The notes: a model not told the origin generated them from the letters alone. Shown: positions 18,553 to 27,755, counted from the first letter of the stretch. The stretch: DNA of 64,000 nucleotides from Bradyrhizobium liaoningense (GCF_018130785.1 NZ_JAFCJT010000001.1:1-64000), one strand, 5' to 3'. Numbers and translations are program-made.

Positions 18553-20046
18553 TCATGTCCGCTTCAACGTCGCGATGAAGCCGGTCCAGTTATCAAACGG
18601 CTCGGTGACTGCGAGCTGACGGCGTGCAGCGTCCTCGCTCATGCCTTTCCGGATCACGAGGTTGTTGAACAATGTCTGAGCGATCGACTTGACTTCTTCG
18701 GGGGGCATTCCATCAAAGCCAATTCGCGGCGCCTCCTTTGCCTCGGCAGTGTCGAGCCAGATTTGCTGAACCGGAACAGTCTCCTCGATGACTCTCAGCA
18801 TTGCGACGACGTCGTCGCGCATTGCACCAGACTGGTCGAGGACGGAAGCCACTGCCGGGTGATCACGCTCAATTCTGTAGCGCAAGCCGTCAGCACTGCG
18901 CGTCGCTCGCCATGCAGGCGAAATCGGACCGGATTTTGACCCGCGTTCCCTCTTCCCACGGAATGCAAAGACCCGGCGCGCCCGCTGGCGAACGTCTTCA
19001 GCAAAAAGAGAAAGCCGCTGTCTTGCCTCTTGTGGCGGGCGCGCGGTCGACTTTCGGATGTCGATCTTCCAGTCTTCATCCGCGCTGTTCGGAATGTCCA
19101 GCCTTATGCGCGCTAACTTGAACGGCTCTTCTTTTGTCCACGATCGCCCCTGACCAAGACCGAGCCAGTGACCGGCGACAAGAAGGCGTTCATGTCGATA
19201 AACGTAGAAACCTTGTTGGGAAGTCCAGCCGTCGGGACCCGCCGCGTCTTCATAAACTTTTGGCGGGAGCCGGTCCTTGTGGGGCAGCACAAAGCCTTCG
19301 ACAGTGATCTCACGTCCATTAACCGGGAATCGGTCGGCACCGGATCTCCAGGTGTCGGAGCGAGCAGACAGGAATGGATCCCATGGACGAATTGGCGATC
19401 CGTTAATTCGCACCGTGAGCCGGCGCCCCTCCAGAAATCGGTGAAATACCATCGAGAGATGCTTTTCAACTCGATCGACCAACGTAAGGAAATGCTTGTC
19501 AGTCACTCCGGCGGAAACGATACGGTCCAGGTTCTCCCAAAGGACAATCGTGCCTGACGTCATCTTCTCCAGAGGCGCCAGCAGGGTCGCGGATTCGGGG
19601 GCCGCGCCTTCCAGCAGCGTCCACTCGCCTTTTGGGTCGTCTCGCAGCACATCAAGATCCCAACGAAGACAAGAAACCGGTCCCTCGCGCCTCGAAGCGA
19701 CCGTAAGTCTCCTGGCTTGGGAAAACGATGCAGTCTTCAGACCAAGGCCGAAACGACCGAGATCGCTCTCACAACGGTGATCGAGAGGGCTCCGCTCACC
19801 AAGCCTCATCGCCAAGTCGAGAGCAGTCGCGTCCATGCCCGAGCCATTGTCCACTATGGCAATTGAACTTTGTTTGCCACTCCAGTTGAATTGAACGTCA
19901 ATTTCTGACGCGCCCGCGGCAATGCTGTTGTCTATGACATCCGCAATGGCTGCCGCTGGAGAATAGCCCAGGCCTCGCAGGGCCTCGATCATGGCGCTGG
20001 CACGCGGCGGTGCGTTGCGCGAAGCCGGCGCAGATCCTTTGCTCAT
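18553..20046 (-). CDS. GHKL-type ATPase (MORC/MutL-like)
   Basis: 497 aa. The Bergerat ATP-binding fold is clear: N box ADVIDNSIAAGA (Asp39-Asn40, with Asp where MutL has Glu), motif II DNGSGM (66-71), and motif III GRFGLGLKTAS (97-107). A second half with alpha/beta S5-like character and a basic helical tail follows. Comparative work on MORC ATPases placed such proteins in prokaryotic restriction-like operons with Z1, PD-(D/E)XK, Dcm and Vsr genes, which is the neighbourhood seen here. The start codon overlaps the end of the sigma-factor gene by 4 bases. Expected to dimerise on ATP binding and clamp or scan DNA. Confidence 0.9.
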   Translation of the reverse strand: MSKGSAPASRNAPPRASAMIEALRGLGYSPAAAIADVIDNSIAAGASEIDVQFNWSGKQSSIAIVDNGSGMDATALDLAMRLGERSPLDHRCESDLGRFGLGLKTASFSQARRLTVASRREGPVSCLRWDLDVLRDDPKGEWTLLEGAAPESATLLAPLEKMTSGTIVLWENLDRIVSAGVTDKHFLTLVDRVEKHLSMVFHRFLEGRRLTVRINGSPIRPWDPFLSARSDTWRSGADRFPVNGREITVEGFVLPHKDRLPPKVYEDAAGPDGWTSQQGFYVYRHERLLVAGHWLGLGQGRSWTKEEPFKLARIRLDIPNSADEDWKIDIRKSTARPPQEARQRLSLFAEDVRQRARRVFAFRGKRERGSKSGPISPAWRATRSADGLRYRIERDHPAVASVLDQSGAMRDDVVAMLRVIEETVPVQQIWLDTAEAKEAPRIGFDGMPPEEVKSIAQTLFNNLVIRKGMSEDAARRQLAVTEPFDNWTGFIATLKRT

Positions 20047-21878
20047 CGGGATGCCTGCAGCAGCTTGAGACGCGCGGGGTGACTGAGAATTCGCAACGCC
20101 TTCGCCTCGATCTGACGAACCCGCTCTCTGGTAACATCAAAGCGCTGGCCTATTTCCTCTAGCGTCTGGTCGTCGATACCTCCCAGCCCGAAACGAAGGC
20201 GAATGACGTACTCGCTGCGCGGTGGCAGCTTGCTCAACAAACCTCCCAAAAGGCGCTTCAGAGACTTCTCGTGCGGGATTTCATCTGCAGGGGCCAATTC
20301 CGTGTCGGCCAGTCCTGCGGGGATATTCCCGGTAACGACGCTGGGTATCTTGAAGAGCCTGCTTGCAACAGCGGTCGAGCACTCAAGTTTTACGGCCAAT
20401 TCTTCTACGGTTGCATCCCGATTAAGCGCCGCCTTGGTCGCTTCGCGAACACGCGCCGATTTTCTCAAAGTTTCGGCGAGATGAACCGGAATCCGGATTA
20501 CGCGCGACTGATCATCAACGGCGCGTAACATACTTTGCCGAATCCAGTATGTTGCGTAAGCGGCGAAGCGTGTCTGTTGTGAAGGATCAAACTTTTCAAC
20601 CGCACGCATGAGACCAAGAGTGCCTTCCTGGATGAGATCTTCCAGCGGAAGCCCTCTGCGAGAATATTTCCGTGCCCAGAACGGCAAAAGCTTAAGGCCG
20701 CCCTCCATCGCCCGGTCTCTGGCCTTGCGATACTTCGCGAGAGTTTTCTGAAGCGTGAGCACGGCAGGGTGAGACTGCTGGTCGACAAGCCTTGAAAGCA
20801 ATTGGCAAGCCGTCTCGAAAGGTAGACGACCGAGCTGAGCTTCAGTGTCTTGCACAACAATACCGGAGAGCGGATCTGCCTCATCTAGCGTTTCCGCTGC
20901 GTCGTCGTCCGACACGGTTTCAGCCTGGTCTTCAGATACTGCGCCGGCAACGCGCATGCAAACCGCAATTCCCTCAAGCAACTCTTCTTTGGCGTTGGCG
21001 AGCTCTCGAAAAATGCGTCTTTCGCGATCCAGGCTGAAAGACGTGTAGCGATCGATATCGCCCAAAAATCTGTCGGCTATCGTGAGATCCTGGGCTAGCT
21101 CATCCTCTAGGTGAGCAATTGCACTCTCGACCTTGTCAACATCAGACGGAGCGACGGCGGCCTCGCCGCGGCTGCTCCAGGTCGCATCTTTTCGACCAGA
21201 CGTGACCTTGATTCCAGCTTCCTGCATGACAGTGCAGAACAGCTGAAACTGGGCAGCAGTGGCGCCCGGCCAAACGCTTCGCAGCTTCTTGACCGGGATG
21301 GACCCTGCCGCGATGGCCGCGGCCATCGTCGATCTTGCGTCAACAGAGAAAGCCAACGGCTGGCTTTGCCTACTGCTCGGAAGCGCAATCTCGACGAACG
21401 ACCATTCGTCGTGTTCTTCCTTCAGACGATATACGGAGATCGCATCCTGGATTTCGTGACACACTTCGTTGGAGGAATGCGTGGAAGCGGGAAGGAGAAA
21501 CTCTTCTTCGGGTTCCCATTCGCCCGCGATATCGTCCCGGTCGACGTCGGACGCGGGATCTTCAACCGGCCGGGTCTGAAGAACGGTGATTGGCTTCGAG
21601 AGCCGAACAGCCAAATCGTAATGTCCCTCCACCTCAGCGAGCCGCGAGGCAGTCCGACCTTCCGAGTCTTCGAGAAAAGGATCCGCTCCTTCTTCAAGCA
21701 ACAACAAACAAACGTCAGTGCGTCCTGCCTGAGCCGAGATCATGAGAGGTGTGCGGCCCGAGGAATCCCGACCGTTTGGCGAAGCGCCTCTCCTGAGATG
21801 CAACAAGACGAGACTCTGCTGGCCCTTCGAGAGAGCCAGGCGAAAGAGCGGCGGGATCGCTACCGTCGGATCAAGCAA
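20043..21878 (-). CDS. Ankyrin-repeat/sigma-70 fusion protein, first gene of the Mza-like operon
   Basis: 611 aa from a TTG start at 21878; no ATG or GTG lies further upstream in frame before a stop, and the first internal Met (46) would cut into the repeats. Residues 8-95 form ankyrin repeats (ASPNGRDSSGRTPLMISAQ, ADPFLEDSEGRTASRL). Residues 195-225 resemble sigma region 1.1 and 275-300 region 1.2. Sigma domain 2 covers about 385-450 (LEDLIQEGTLGLMRAV, ATYWIRQSM), domain 3 follows, and domain 4 (550-605) has the helix-turn-helix TLEEIGQRFDVTRERVRQIEAKAL. It is a full RpoD-like protein with an added protein-binding module. It overlaps the GHKL gene by 4 bases, so it is translated together with defence proteins. 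A role in sensing phage proteins or redirecting RNA polymerase is inference. Confidence 0.88.
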   Translation of the reverse strand: MLDPTVAIPPLFRLALSKGQQSLVLLHLRRGASPNGRDSSGRTPLMISAQAGRTDVCLLLLEEGADPFLEDSEGRTASRLAEVEGHYDLAVRLSKPITVLQTRPVEDPASDVDRDDIAGEWEPEEEFLLPASTHSSNEVCHEIQDAISVYRLKEEHDEWSFVEIALPSSRQSQPLAFSVDARSTMAAAIAAGSIPVKKLRSVWPGATAAQFQLFCTVMQEAGIKVTSGRKDATWSSRGEAAVAPSDVDKVESAIAHLEDELAQDLTIADRFLGDIDRYTSFSLDRERRIFRELANAKEELLEGIAVCMRVAGAVSEDQAETVSDDDAAETLDEADPLSGIVVQDTEAQLGRLPFETACQLLSRLVDQQSHPAVLTLQKTLAKYRKARDRAMEGGLKLLPFWARKYSRRGLPLEDLIQEGTLGLMRAVEKFDPSQQTRFAAYATYWIRQSMLRAVDDQSRVIRIPVHLAETLRKSARVREATKAALNRDATVEELAVKLECSTAVASRLFKIPSVVTGNIPAGLADTELAPADEIPHEKSLKRLLGGLLSKLPPRSEYVIRLRFGLGGIDDQTLEEIGQRFDVTRERVRQIEAKALRILSHPARLKLLQASR

Positions 21879-22444
21879 AGCCCCACATGCCGCAACGCAA
21901 CATCCCCCGTAAAATCCCGTACATACGAATCGAGCCCCGCCAGAACAAATTCAGCCAATCGAGTAACGAAGCCAATTATGCTTTAGGAGCAGCTTAAACT
22001 GGTGCGCGGTTCCGATGTATACTCTTACTGGCGTTCGAAATCGAGCTTGGCGATGTGCGCGTCAGAGTCCGGCCGGCACAATTTCCGCTGGATTTTTCCT
22101 GCATAATTCCAGTCAGCTCGCGGTTCTCCATCGGCCAGAAACCGGGGCGCATTTGATTTCCTTCCAGAACGCACTATCGCTACTCGTCAGCGCAATGAAC
22201 AGCTGATCGACTTCTTCCTTCACCAGCCGCAAGCGTCATGGCGGCACGAGCCTGACGTCAACGTCTCTATTCTGCCTGGAAGAGCCGTTGGCGCTGACCA
22301 TAAAACCGAAGTTCGTGAGCATGTTGGTTGGCATCCGCGCGCGAGCAAAAGCAGACCAACCGCTCCTCTCGCATGTTCATCGCGCGCCCGCTCCGAACTC
22401 GAATTTGCAAGAGCTATCCCGACCAGTTCGCCGCGCTGATGAGG
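21879..22444. other. Intergenic gap upstream of the sigma-led operon
   Basis: About 570 bases with no gene I can support. The leftward operon promoter should lie here. On the minus strand a TATACAT hexamer-like stretch occurs around 22015-22022, but no matching -35 box is evident. Short open frames in 22170-22440 lack start signals and recognisable products and may be debris from earlier insertions. Confidence 0.4.
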
Positions 22445-22795
22445 TCAGGGTCGTAACTTTCGCTTCCAAACGGGTTGCGGCACCTGAGAATGGATACTTC
22501 GAGGCTCAATCGGCGGTGGAACGCCGAGTGGGCGGCTGTCCCTTATGCGCTTGAGCTCATCCAACTCCTCTTGCGCCCATTGCCTGCTTTCTCGAACCAA
22601 GCGCGATATCTTTTCAAGTTCCTTATCTTGCTCGGCTTGCCATTTTCCGAGTTCGACCGGGTCCTCGGGATCGGCACAACCCTTCCTGCGCATCTCCTCA
22701 ACCCATTCATCGAACTGCGCCATTCGCTCAAGCTCTTCCGCTTCAACTTGGCGCAAGTCCCTAAGTACCCGACCAGTCCTTGGTTTATCGTTCAT
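22445..22795 (-). CDS. Hypothetical small charged coiled-coil protein
   Basis: 116 aa from the ATG at 22795, which has a strong AAGGGGG ribosome binding site 4 bases upstream. The protein is rich in Glu, Arg and Lys, with a predicted helix or coiled coil over most of residues 10-80 (for example VEAEELERMAQFDEWVEEMRR) and a proline-rich end. I do not recognise the family. It sits between the defence operon and the integrase module, oriented with the defence operon but 570 bases before it. Confidence 0.55.
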   Translation of the reverse strand: MNDKPRTGRVLRDLRQVEAEELERMAQFDEWVEEMRRKGCADPEDPVELGKWQAEQDKELEKISRLVRESRQWAQEELDELKRIRDSRPLGVPPPIEPRSIHSQVPQPVWKRKLRP

Positions 22796-23129
22796 CGTGC
22801 CCCCTTGCCGGACGCGGTATAGCAAGCAGTTGAGCGCATGGAAGCCCTCCCTTTGGCGGTGGTCGTCGTAGCGATCCAATAGCCTGCATCGTGGCGTTCC
22901 AAGGGAAATGCCCGACCAGCTTGACGCTGACTGGGCTGTTCAAATCTGCGGGGTCGATTTTCCTGTTGGACGTTTTGCTGGAAGTCTACAGCACAACGGG
23001 GTTCGAACCCTGGATGGATTAGATTGCCTGAAGGTCGTCGCCGGATGTTTCTTTTTCCACGATCACTCACCAAGGAAGCTTGCACGACGCGCTCAATTTC
23101 CTACCGCTGGAACGATCAAGTTCGATCTT
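22796..23129. other. Intergenic gap before the AlpA-like gene
   Basis: About 330 bases. An in-frame extension of the AlpA-like gene reaches back to 22908 but shows no family similarity. A GGTTCGAACC palindrome at 23000-23009 resembles a tRNA T-loop, but no tRNA could be folded around it. No other feature seen. Confidence 0.4.
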
Positions 23130-23438
23130 GTGAGCAGCAACTTGGCACATCGGGAAATAACACCCATCAAACGCACCATCCGGCGAGATCAGCTTCGCGA
23201 GATGGTCCCGCTCGCCGACAGCACCATCTATGAGATGGAACAGCGCGGAGAGTTTCCAAGGCGGTTCGCGCTCTCGCCCCGGTGTGTCGTGTGGGACCTC
23301 GCGGAGGTCGAAGCATGGCTGGCTGCGCGCAGAGCGACACCTCTTGCTCGTGCGCCTCATCCTGATGTCAGGCAGCGACGAACCCGGCCGGTCAAAGTGC
23401 CGGGTCGAGCTGCAGGAGCGGCATTGAAGGGGGAATAA
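23130..23438 (+). CDS. AlpA-family phage/island transcriptional regulator
   Basis: 102 aa if the GTG at 23130 is used; a TTG at 23142 is another option and the true start is uncertain. The core is typical AlpA: IRRDQLREMVPLADSTIYEMEQRGEFPRRFALSPRCVVWDLAEVEAWL, a winged helix-turn-helix (shown here in pieces: REMVPLADSTIY and FPRRFALSPR). AlpA proteins activate the integrase or excision genes of P4-like and other islands. Its 3' end overlaps the 3' end of the integrase gene on the other strand by 47 bases, so the two are convergent. Confidence 0.75.
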   Translation: MSSNLAHREITPIKRTIRRDQLREMVPLADSTIYEMEQRGEFPRRFALSPRCVVWDLAEVEAWLAARRATPLARAPHPDVRQRRTRPVKVPGRAAGAALKGE

Positions 23439-24648
23439 GGATCGGGATGTATTTCTGGCCACCAACCCAGGCATCAATGATGTTGGACCACTCCTGCATC
23501 ATATGACGACGCTGCACCTCGTATTCGGCCTTGTTGTAGACGCCCCTTGATGACCGCCCGTCCTCGTGCGCAAGGCACTTTTCAATCCAGTCGCTGTTGA
23601 ATCCGAGCTCGTTCAGAAGGGTTGACGCGGTCCTGCGCAGATCATGAACTGTGAACGGCTGCAGCGGAAGCCCTTCCTTGCTTGCCTGCTCGACGACCGA
23701 ATATGTGACCCGGTTGAACGTTGCCCGCGACATGGGAGCGTCGGCGTCATAGCGCGACGGCAGGACATACCTTGAATTTCCCGCACAGGTCTTCAACGCG
23801 ATGAAGATATCAAGCACCTGGCTCGAGAGATACACGTTGTGCGCCTTCGAACGCTTCATGCGTTCCTTGGGGATCGTCCAGACCGCATTCTCGAAATCGA
23901 CTTCGTCCCATGTGGCATCCTGCAGTTCGCTCTTGCGGACCATGGTGAGCAGATAAAGACGCAACCCAAGCCTGATGGTTGGCAGTGTCGCAACATGAGC
24001 CAGTTGTTTGAGCATGATGCGGATTTCGGCGGGTGAGAGCGAGCGGTCTCTCGGGACAAAGCTTGCGATCGATGCCGGTCCAACCTCGTCGGCCGGGTTT
24101 GCGATATTCTCTCCGTGCAGGATCGCGAACCCGTAGATCTGTTTCACGATGTCCCGGACGTGGATCGCTGTTGCGGGAGCACCGCGCTCGACGATAGCTG
24201 CGCAATGGGCGCGAAGGTCGCCAGGCGCGATCTCATTCAAAAGGCGCTTGCGCCAAACGGGAAGCAGTTCGCGCTCGAAGATCGATCGCCGCATTGCCCG
24301 GGTGCTATCGGCCATGGGCGCCGCGACGAGCCACTTCTCTCCGAGCTCACCGAAACTCCTGGCTTCAAGGAGACGTCGCTTCTCGCGCTGCTTCTCAATA
24401 GCGGGGGACCGCCCCTCGCCTACTGCGCGCTTCGCATCGATGCACTTCTCGCGAGCGCGTGCGAGCGACAACCCTGTCGGGCCGTACTTTCCGAAAACCA
24501 CAGTCTCGCGTCGACCATGCAAACGGTAGTCGAGCCGGAACGATAGCGTCCCCGCGGGCGATACAACCACGTACATGCCGTCGCGGTCGGTGACCTTGTA
24601 CGATTTTTCCTTTGGTCTCAGCGCCTTGAGCGCAGCGTCTGTCAGCAA
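23392..24648 (-). CDS. int: Tyrosine-type site-specific integrase (DUF4102/P4-like)
   Basis: 418 aa from the TTG at 24648, preceded by GAGGAGAAG at good Shine-Dalgarno distance. The N terminus is the arm-binding DUF4102 domain (LTDAALKALRPKEKSYKVTD, ... RLDYRLHGRRETVVFGKYG). The catalytic domain shows Arg in TMVRKSEL, HxxR in VHDLRRTAS, His in CLAHEDG and the nucleophilic Tyr in GVYNKAEY, so the enzyme looks intact. The gene reads away from guaA, whose 3' end is 290 bases upstream, as expected for an island that inserts at the guaA terminus. Confidence 0.93.
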   Translation of the reverse strand: MLTDAALKALRPKEKSYKVTDRDGMYVVVSPAGTLSFRLDYRLHGRRETVVFGKYGPTGLSLARAREKCIDAKRAVGEGRSPAIEKQREKRRLLEARSFGELGEKWLVAAPMADSTRAMRRSIFERELLPVWRKRLLNEIAPGDLRAHCAAIVERGAPATAIHVRDIVKQIYGFAILHGENIANPADEVGPASIASFVPRDRSLSPAEIRIMLKQLAHVATLPTIRLGLRLYLLTMVRKSELQDATWDEVDFENAVWTIPKERMKRSKAHNVYLSSQVLDIFIALKTCAGNSRYVLPSRYDADAPMSRATFNRVTYSVVEQASKEGLPLQPFTVHDLRRTASTLLNELGFNSDWIEKCLAHEDGRSSRGVYNKAEYEVQRRHMMQEWSNIIDAWVGGQKYIPILIPPSMPLLQLDPAL

Positions 24649-24960
24649 GGACTTCTCCTCCAGGCAAAATACCGTCTGCCACTTTTGAGCTGCGTTTGAC
24701 CGGAGATTTCCTTGTTTTACAGTCACTTGAACAAAGAAAAATGCCGTCAGACGCATCTTCGCGCATGACGGTATTGATCAGGATCGGTGGTTTCAATGGA
24801 CGGCGACACCGTCAGGTGCTCCGTCAGCCCGGATTCGTGCGTGCCGATAGTTCTCGAATGTCTATGACGAATTCGATCGCAAAATCAGGCCGTTAAGTCG
24901 CGCAATTGGATGGATCGGGATAGTCCCGGACGGGCCCGAATTATTCCCACTCAATCGTCC
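24649..24960. other. Probable att region: integrase promoter to guaA 3' end
   Basis: The 290 bases between the integrase start and the guaA stop have no gene and should hold the integrase promoter, arm sites and the crossover. The last 20 bases (24941-24960) are the guaA stop and terminal codons (PGTIEWE), the usual target of guaA-specific integrases. A CGGGA-TAG-TCCCG hairpin at 24917-24929 and a CGGGCCCG palindrome follow guaA and could act as its terminator or as recombinase arms. The exact core cannot be fixed without the other end. Confidence 0.6.
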
Positions 24961-26539
24961 CGGGCGGCTTGCTCGTCACGTCGTACACCACCCGGTTCAC
25001 GCCCTTCACCTCATTGATGATGCGCGTGGCCGTCTCGCCGAGAAACTTCATGTCGAACTGGTAGAAGTCGGCGGTCATGCCGTCGGTTGAGGTGACGGCG
25101 CGGAGGCCCACGACGTAGTCGTAGGTGCGGCCGTCGCCCATGACACCCACCGTCTTCACCGGGAGCAGCACGGCAAAGGCCTGCCAGATGTCGTCGTAGA
25201 GGCCGTGCTTTCTGATCTGGTCGATGTAGACGGCGTCGGCCTTGCGCAGGATGTCGAGCTTGTCCTTGGTGATGTCGCCGGGGCAGCGGATGGCGAGGCC
25301 GGGGCCCGGGAACGGGTGACGGCCGACGAAGATTTCGGGGAGACCGAGCTCGTAGCCGAGCTTGCGCACCTCGTCCTTGAACAGCTCGCGCAGGGGCTCG
25401 ACGAGCTTCATGTTCATGCGCTCGGGCAGACCGCCGACATTGTGGTGCGACTTGATGGTGACTGAAGGTCCGCCGGTGAAGGAGACGCTCTCGATCACGT
25501 CAGGATAGAGCGTGCCTTGCGCCAGGAAGTCGGCGCCGCCGATCTTCTTGGCCTCCGCCTCGAACACCTCGATGAAGAGGCGGCCGATGGTCTTGCGCTT
25601 GGTCTCGGGGTCGGTGACGCCTTCGAGCTCGCCCAAAAACTGCTTGGAGGCATCCACGTGCACGAGCGGGATGTTGTAGTGGTGGCGGAACAGGTCGACC
25701 ACGGTCTTGGCTTCGTCGAGGCGGAGCATGCCGTGATCGACGAACACGCAGGTGAGCTGGTCGCCGATCGCTTCATGGATCAGCACGGCGGCCACGGCCG
25801 AATCGACGCCGCCGGACAGGCCGCAGAGCACCTTGCCCTTGCCGACCTGGGCGCGGATCTTCGCGATCTCCTCCTCGCGGAAGGCGCGCATGGTCCAGTC
25901 GCCGGACAGGCCTGCGATCTTGCGGACGAAATTGCGGATCAGCTTGGCGCCGTCGGGCGTGTGCACCACTTCGGGGTGGAACATCAACCCGTAGTATTTG
26001 CGCGTCTCGTCCTGGATGATCGCGAAGGGCGCGTTCGGCGAGGTGCCGGCAACCGAGAAGCCCGGCGGCATCTTGGTGATGCGGTCGCCATGGCTCATCC
26101 AGACCTGGTTCTTGCTGCCTGATGACCAGACGTCCTCGAACAGCTTGCTCTCGGCCTTGACCTCGACATCGGCGCGGCCGAATTCGCGGTGATGGCCGCC
26201 CTCGACGGTGCCGCCAAGCTGCTCCGCCATGGTCATCTGGCCGTAGCAGATGCCGAGCACCGGCACGCCGGACGCGAAGATCAATTGCGGGGCGCGGGGC
26301 GAGCCGGCCTCATGCACCGATTCAGGCCCGCCGGAGAGGATCACGGCTTTCGGCTTCATCTCGTTGAAGGCCTGTTCGGCCTTGTTGAACGGGACGATCT
26401 CGCAATAGACGCCGTCCTCGCGCACGCGACGCGCGATCAGCTGCGTCACCTGGCTGCCGAAGTCGACGATGAGAATCTTGTCGTGCGCCGAGGCCACCGA
26501 GGGCGTCGACGCGGAGCGGTCGTTCTGTGCTGCTGTCAT
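24941..26539 (-). CDS. guaA: GMP synthase (glutamine-hydrolysing)
   Basis: 532 aa from the ATG at 26539 (MTAAQNDRS); an in-frame extension to 26596 is possible but unlikely. It converts XMP to GMP using glutamine and ATP. The N-terminal glutaminase domain has [12 protein letters not shown] with the catalytic Cys and the later [11 protein letters not shown]is-Glu pair; the ATP pyrophosphatase domain has the P-loop LSGGVDSAV; the C-terminal dimerisation domain ends in KPPGTIEWE. The 3' end is intact, meaning the island inserted without destroying the gene. guaB lies 9 kb downstream on the same strand in this window. Confidence 0.97.
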   Translation of the reverse strand: MTAAQNDRSASTPSVASAHDKILIVDFGSQVTQLIARRVREDGVYCEIVPFNKAEQAFNEMKPKAVILSGGPESVHEAGSPRAPQLIFASGVPVLGICYGQMTMAEQLGGTVEGGHHREFGRADVEVKAESKLFEDVWSSGSKNQVWMSHGDRITKMPPGFSVAGTSPNAPFAIIQDETRKYYGLMFHPEVVHTPDGAKLIRNFVRKIAGLSGDWTMRAFREEEIAKIRAQVGKGKVLCGLSGGVDSAVAAVLIHEAIGDQLTCVFVDHGMLRLDEAKTVVDLFRHHYNIPLVHVDASKQFLGELEGVTDPETKRKTIGRLFIEVFEAEAKKIGGADFLAQGTLYPDVIESVSFTGGPSVTIKSHHNVGGLPERMNMKLVEPLRELFKDEVRKLGYELGLPEIFVGRHPFPGPGLAIRCPGDITKDKLDILRKADAVYIDQIRKHGLYDDIWQAFAVLLPVKTVGVMGDGRTYDYVVGLRAVTSTDGMTADFYQFDMKFLGETATRIINEVKGVNRVVYDVTSKPPGTIEWE

Positions 26540-26689
26540 GGCCAGCAGATACGCGACCGCGCCCCTGCCCGCAACCGCGTGGGTGCGCGCGCCCACATTC
26601 TTCTTTGGGCATGGACAAACGGGTATAGGTAAGTATTATTGACCTAATTTGCCTCGCACGTCAAACAGGGGCCAATCAGGGAGACCGCC

Positions 26690-27061
26690 ATGTCACAGCA
26701 CCATCAGCCGTCAACGCTTGCCAGGCTCGGCCGGACCTGGGTCGAGGCCTGGAACACTGGAGATCTCGAGCGCGTGCTCACGCTCTATGACGAGGCGGCC
26801 GTGATGACCTCGGACCGCATCCCGGCGATGGGGTTCGACGCCAGCGGCACCGTGCGCGGCAAGGACACGCTGCGGGCCTATTGGGGCAAGGCGCTCGCCC
26901 TGCTGCCGGAGCTGCATTTTACGCTGATCGACCTGTTCGTCAGCCCGGACAGTGTGGTCGTGTTTTACGAGAACGAGCGGGGCAAGCGGATCTGCGAATA
27001 TCTGCGGGTGAATGATGCGGGGCTGATCGTGCAGGGGTCGGCGAACCATCCGGCGCAGTGA
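26690..27061 (+). CDS. SnoaL-like / NTF2-fold protein
   Basis: 123 aa, ATG preceded by GGGAG. The pattern WVEAWNTGDLERVLTLYDEAAVMTSD followed by RGKDTLRAYW and a closing beta sheet is the SnoaL-like polyketide cyclase/NTF2 fold used by many small isomerases and ligand-binding proteins. The ligand is unknown. It stands alone between guaA (divergent) and an HxlR gene. Confidence 0.75.
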   Translation: MSQHHQPSTLARLGRTWVEAWNTGDLERVLTLYDEAAVMTSDRIPAMGFDASGTVRGKDTLRAYWGKALALLPELHFTLIDLFVSPDSVVVFYENERGKRICEYLRVNDAGLIVQGSANHPAQ

Positions 27062-27099
27062 CGCTTGCGTCTCTTGCGCAGTGGCGCCCCCCTCTCCCC

Positions 27100-27229
27100 G
27101 TCATCCTGAGGTGCGAGTTCTGCGGCGCGTAGCGGCGCAGGGCGAGCCTCGAAGGATGCATGGCCACGCTGCGAGAGCCGGGCCGTCGCCCTTCGAGGGC
27201 CGCTGAAGAAGCGGCCACCTCAGGGTGAC
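27100..27229. repeat. Intergenic palindromic repeat (GTCATCCTGAGG type)
   Basis: Ends are inverted: GTCATCCTGAGGTG at the left and CACCTCAGGGTGAC at the right, with inner complementary segments around GCCTCGAAGG and CCTTCGAGGG. Such long palindromic intergenic units are common in Bradyrhizobium-type genomes. It lies between two convergent genes. Confidence 0.7.
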
Positions 27230-27302
27230 GGTCGGATAGTTGGGCGTGCTGCACCTAAGCTCGTCATTGGAGAGCGCGTGCGCTGACAACGGCCCCGCGC
27301 CG

Positions 27303-27755
27303 TCAGCGCTTCCGCGCGCCGACCTTACGCACCCTCGTATCGGACCATGCCAGCGGCCGCCCGGTTCGCGACGGCAGCACCAATTGCCCGACCGGCTGGC
27401 CCGTCTGATCCAGCAGGTCGGAATGCGCCTCACCGCGCGCATAAAGATGGGCCTCGCCCCATTGGCGCAAGGCGACGACCACCGGAAAGAGGTCGTGGCC
27501 CTTCCGCGTCAAGGCATATTCCTGATAGGCGCTGCCGTCCGAGGCGGGAACCAGCTCGAGCACGCCGAGCTCCACGAGCTTGTGCAGGCGCGCGCTGAGC
27601 ATGCCCCTGGCGATGCCGAGATTCTTCTGGAAGTCGCCGAACCGGCGCAGCCCGTCGAACGCATCCCGCACGATCAGCAGCGACCACCAGTCGCCAATGG
27701 CATCCAGCGCCCGCCCCACCGGGCACTCAACCTTGGCAAAAGCGGTCCGCTTCAT
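27303..27755 (-). CDS. HxlR-family transcriptional regulator
   Basis: 150 aa. The winged helix of the family is clear: CPVGRALDAIGDWWSLLIVRDAFDGLRRFGDFQ (in pieces: CPVGRALDAIGDWW, RFGDFQKNLGIARGMLSARL) and the LTRKGHDLFPVVVALRQWG segment. HxlR proteins often respond to electrophiles or drugs. It is divergent from an MFS transporter 93 bases away and probably controls it through the repeated AACTGGTC motif in between. Confidence 0.88.
   Translation of the reverse strand: MKRTAFAKVECPVGRALDAIGDWWSLLIVRDAFDGLRRFGDFQKNLGIARGMLSARLHKLVELGVLELVPASDGSAYQEYALTRKGHDLFPVVVALRQWGEAHLYARGEAHSDLLDQTGQPVGQLVLPSRTGRPLAWSDTRVRKVGARKR

Larger units (their letters stand above)
1..24940. mobile_element. Genomic island integrated at the 3' end of guaA (right part; left end outside window)
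   Basis: A tyrosine recombinase gene lies next to the 3' end of an intact guaA, with an AlpA-type regulator beside it. Everything to the left, as far as position 1, is accessory cargo: restriction-modification, Vsr, AIPR/Z1/GHKL, nitrilase-SMC, DUF3800 and DUF2130 genes. Codon use and base composition look less GC-biased at third positions than in the core genes right of 24941. Integration of islands at guaA 3' ends is established for several bacterial groups. No second copy of the guaA 3'-terminal sequence was seen in the window, so the left boundary must lie before position 1. Confidence 0.82.

Noticed and set aside
22170..22440. Possible gene remnant with an open frame between two defence-island genes
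   Set aside because: No start, weak codon bias and no recognisable sequence; left as part of the gap.
22990..23012. GGTTCGAACC resembling a tRNA T-loop near the integrase module
   Set aside because: The stem on either side pairs poorly and no acceptor, D or anticodon arm could be formed on either strand.
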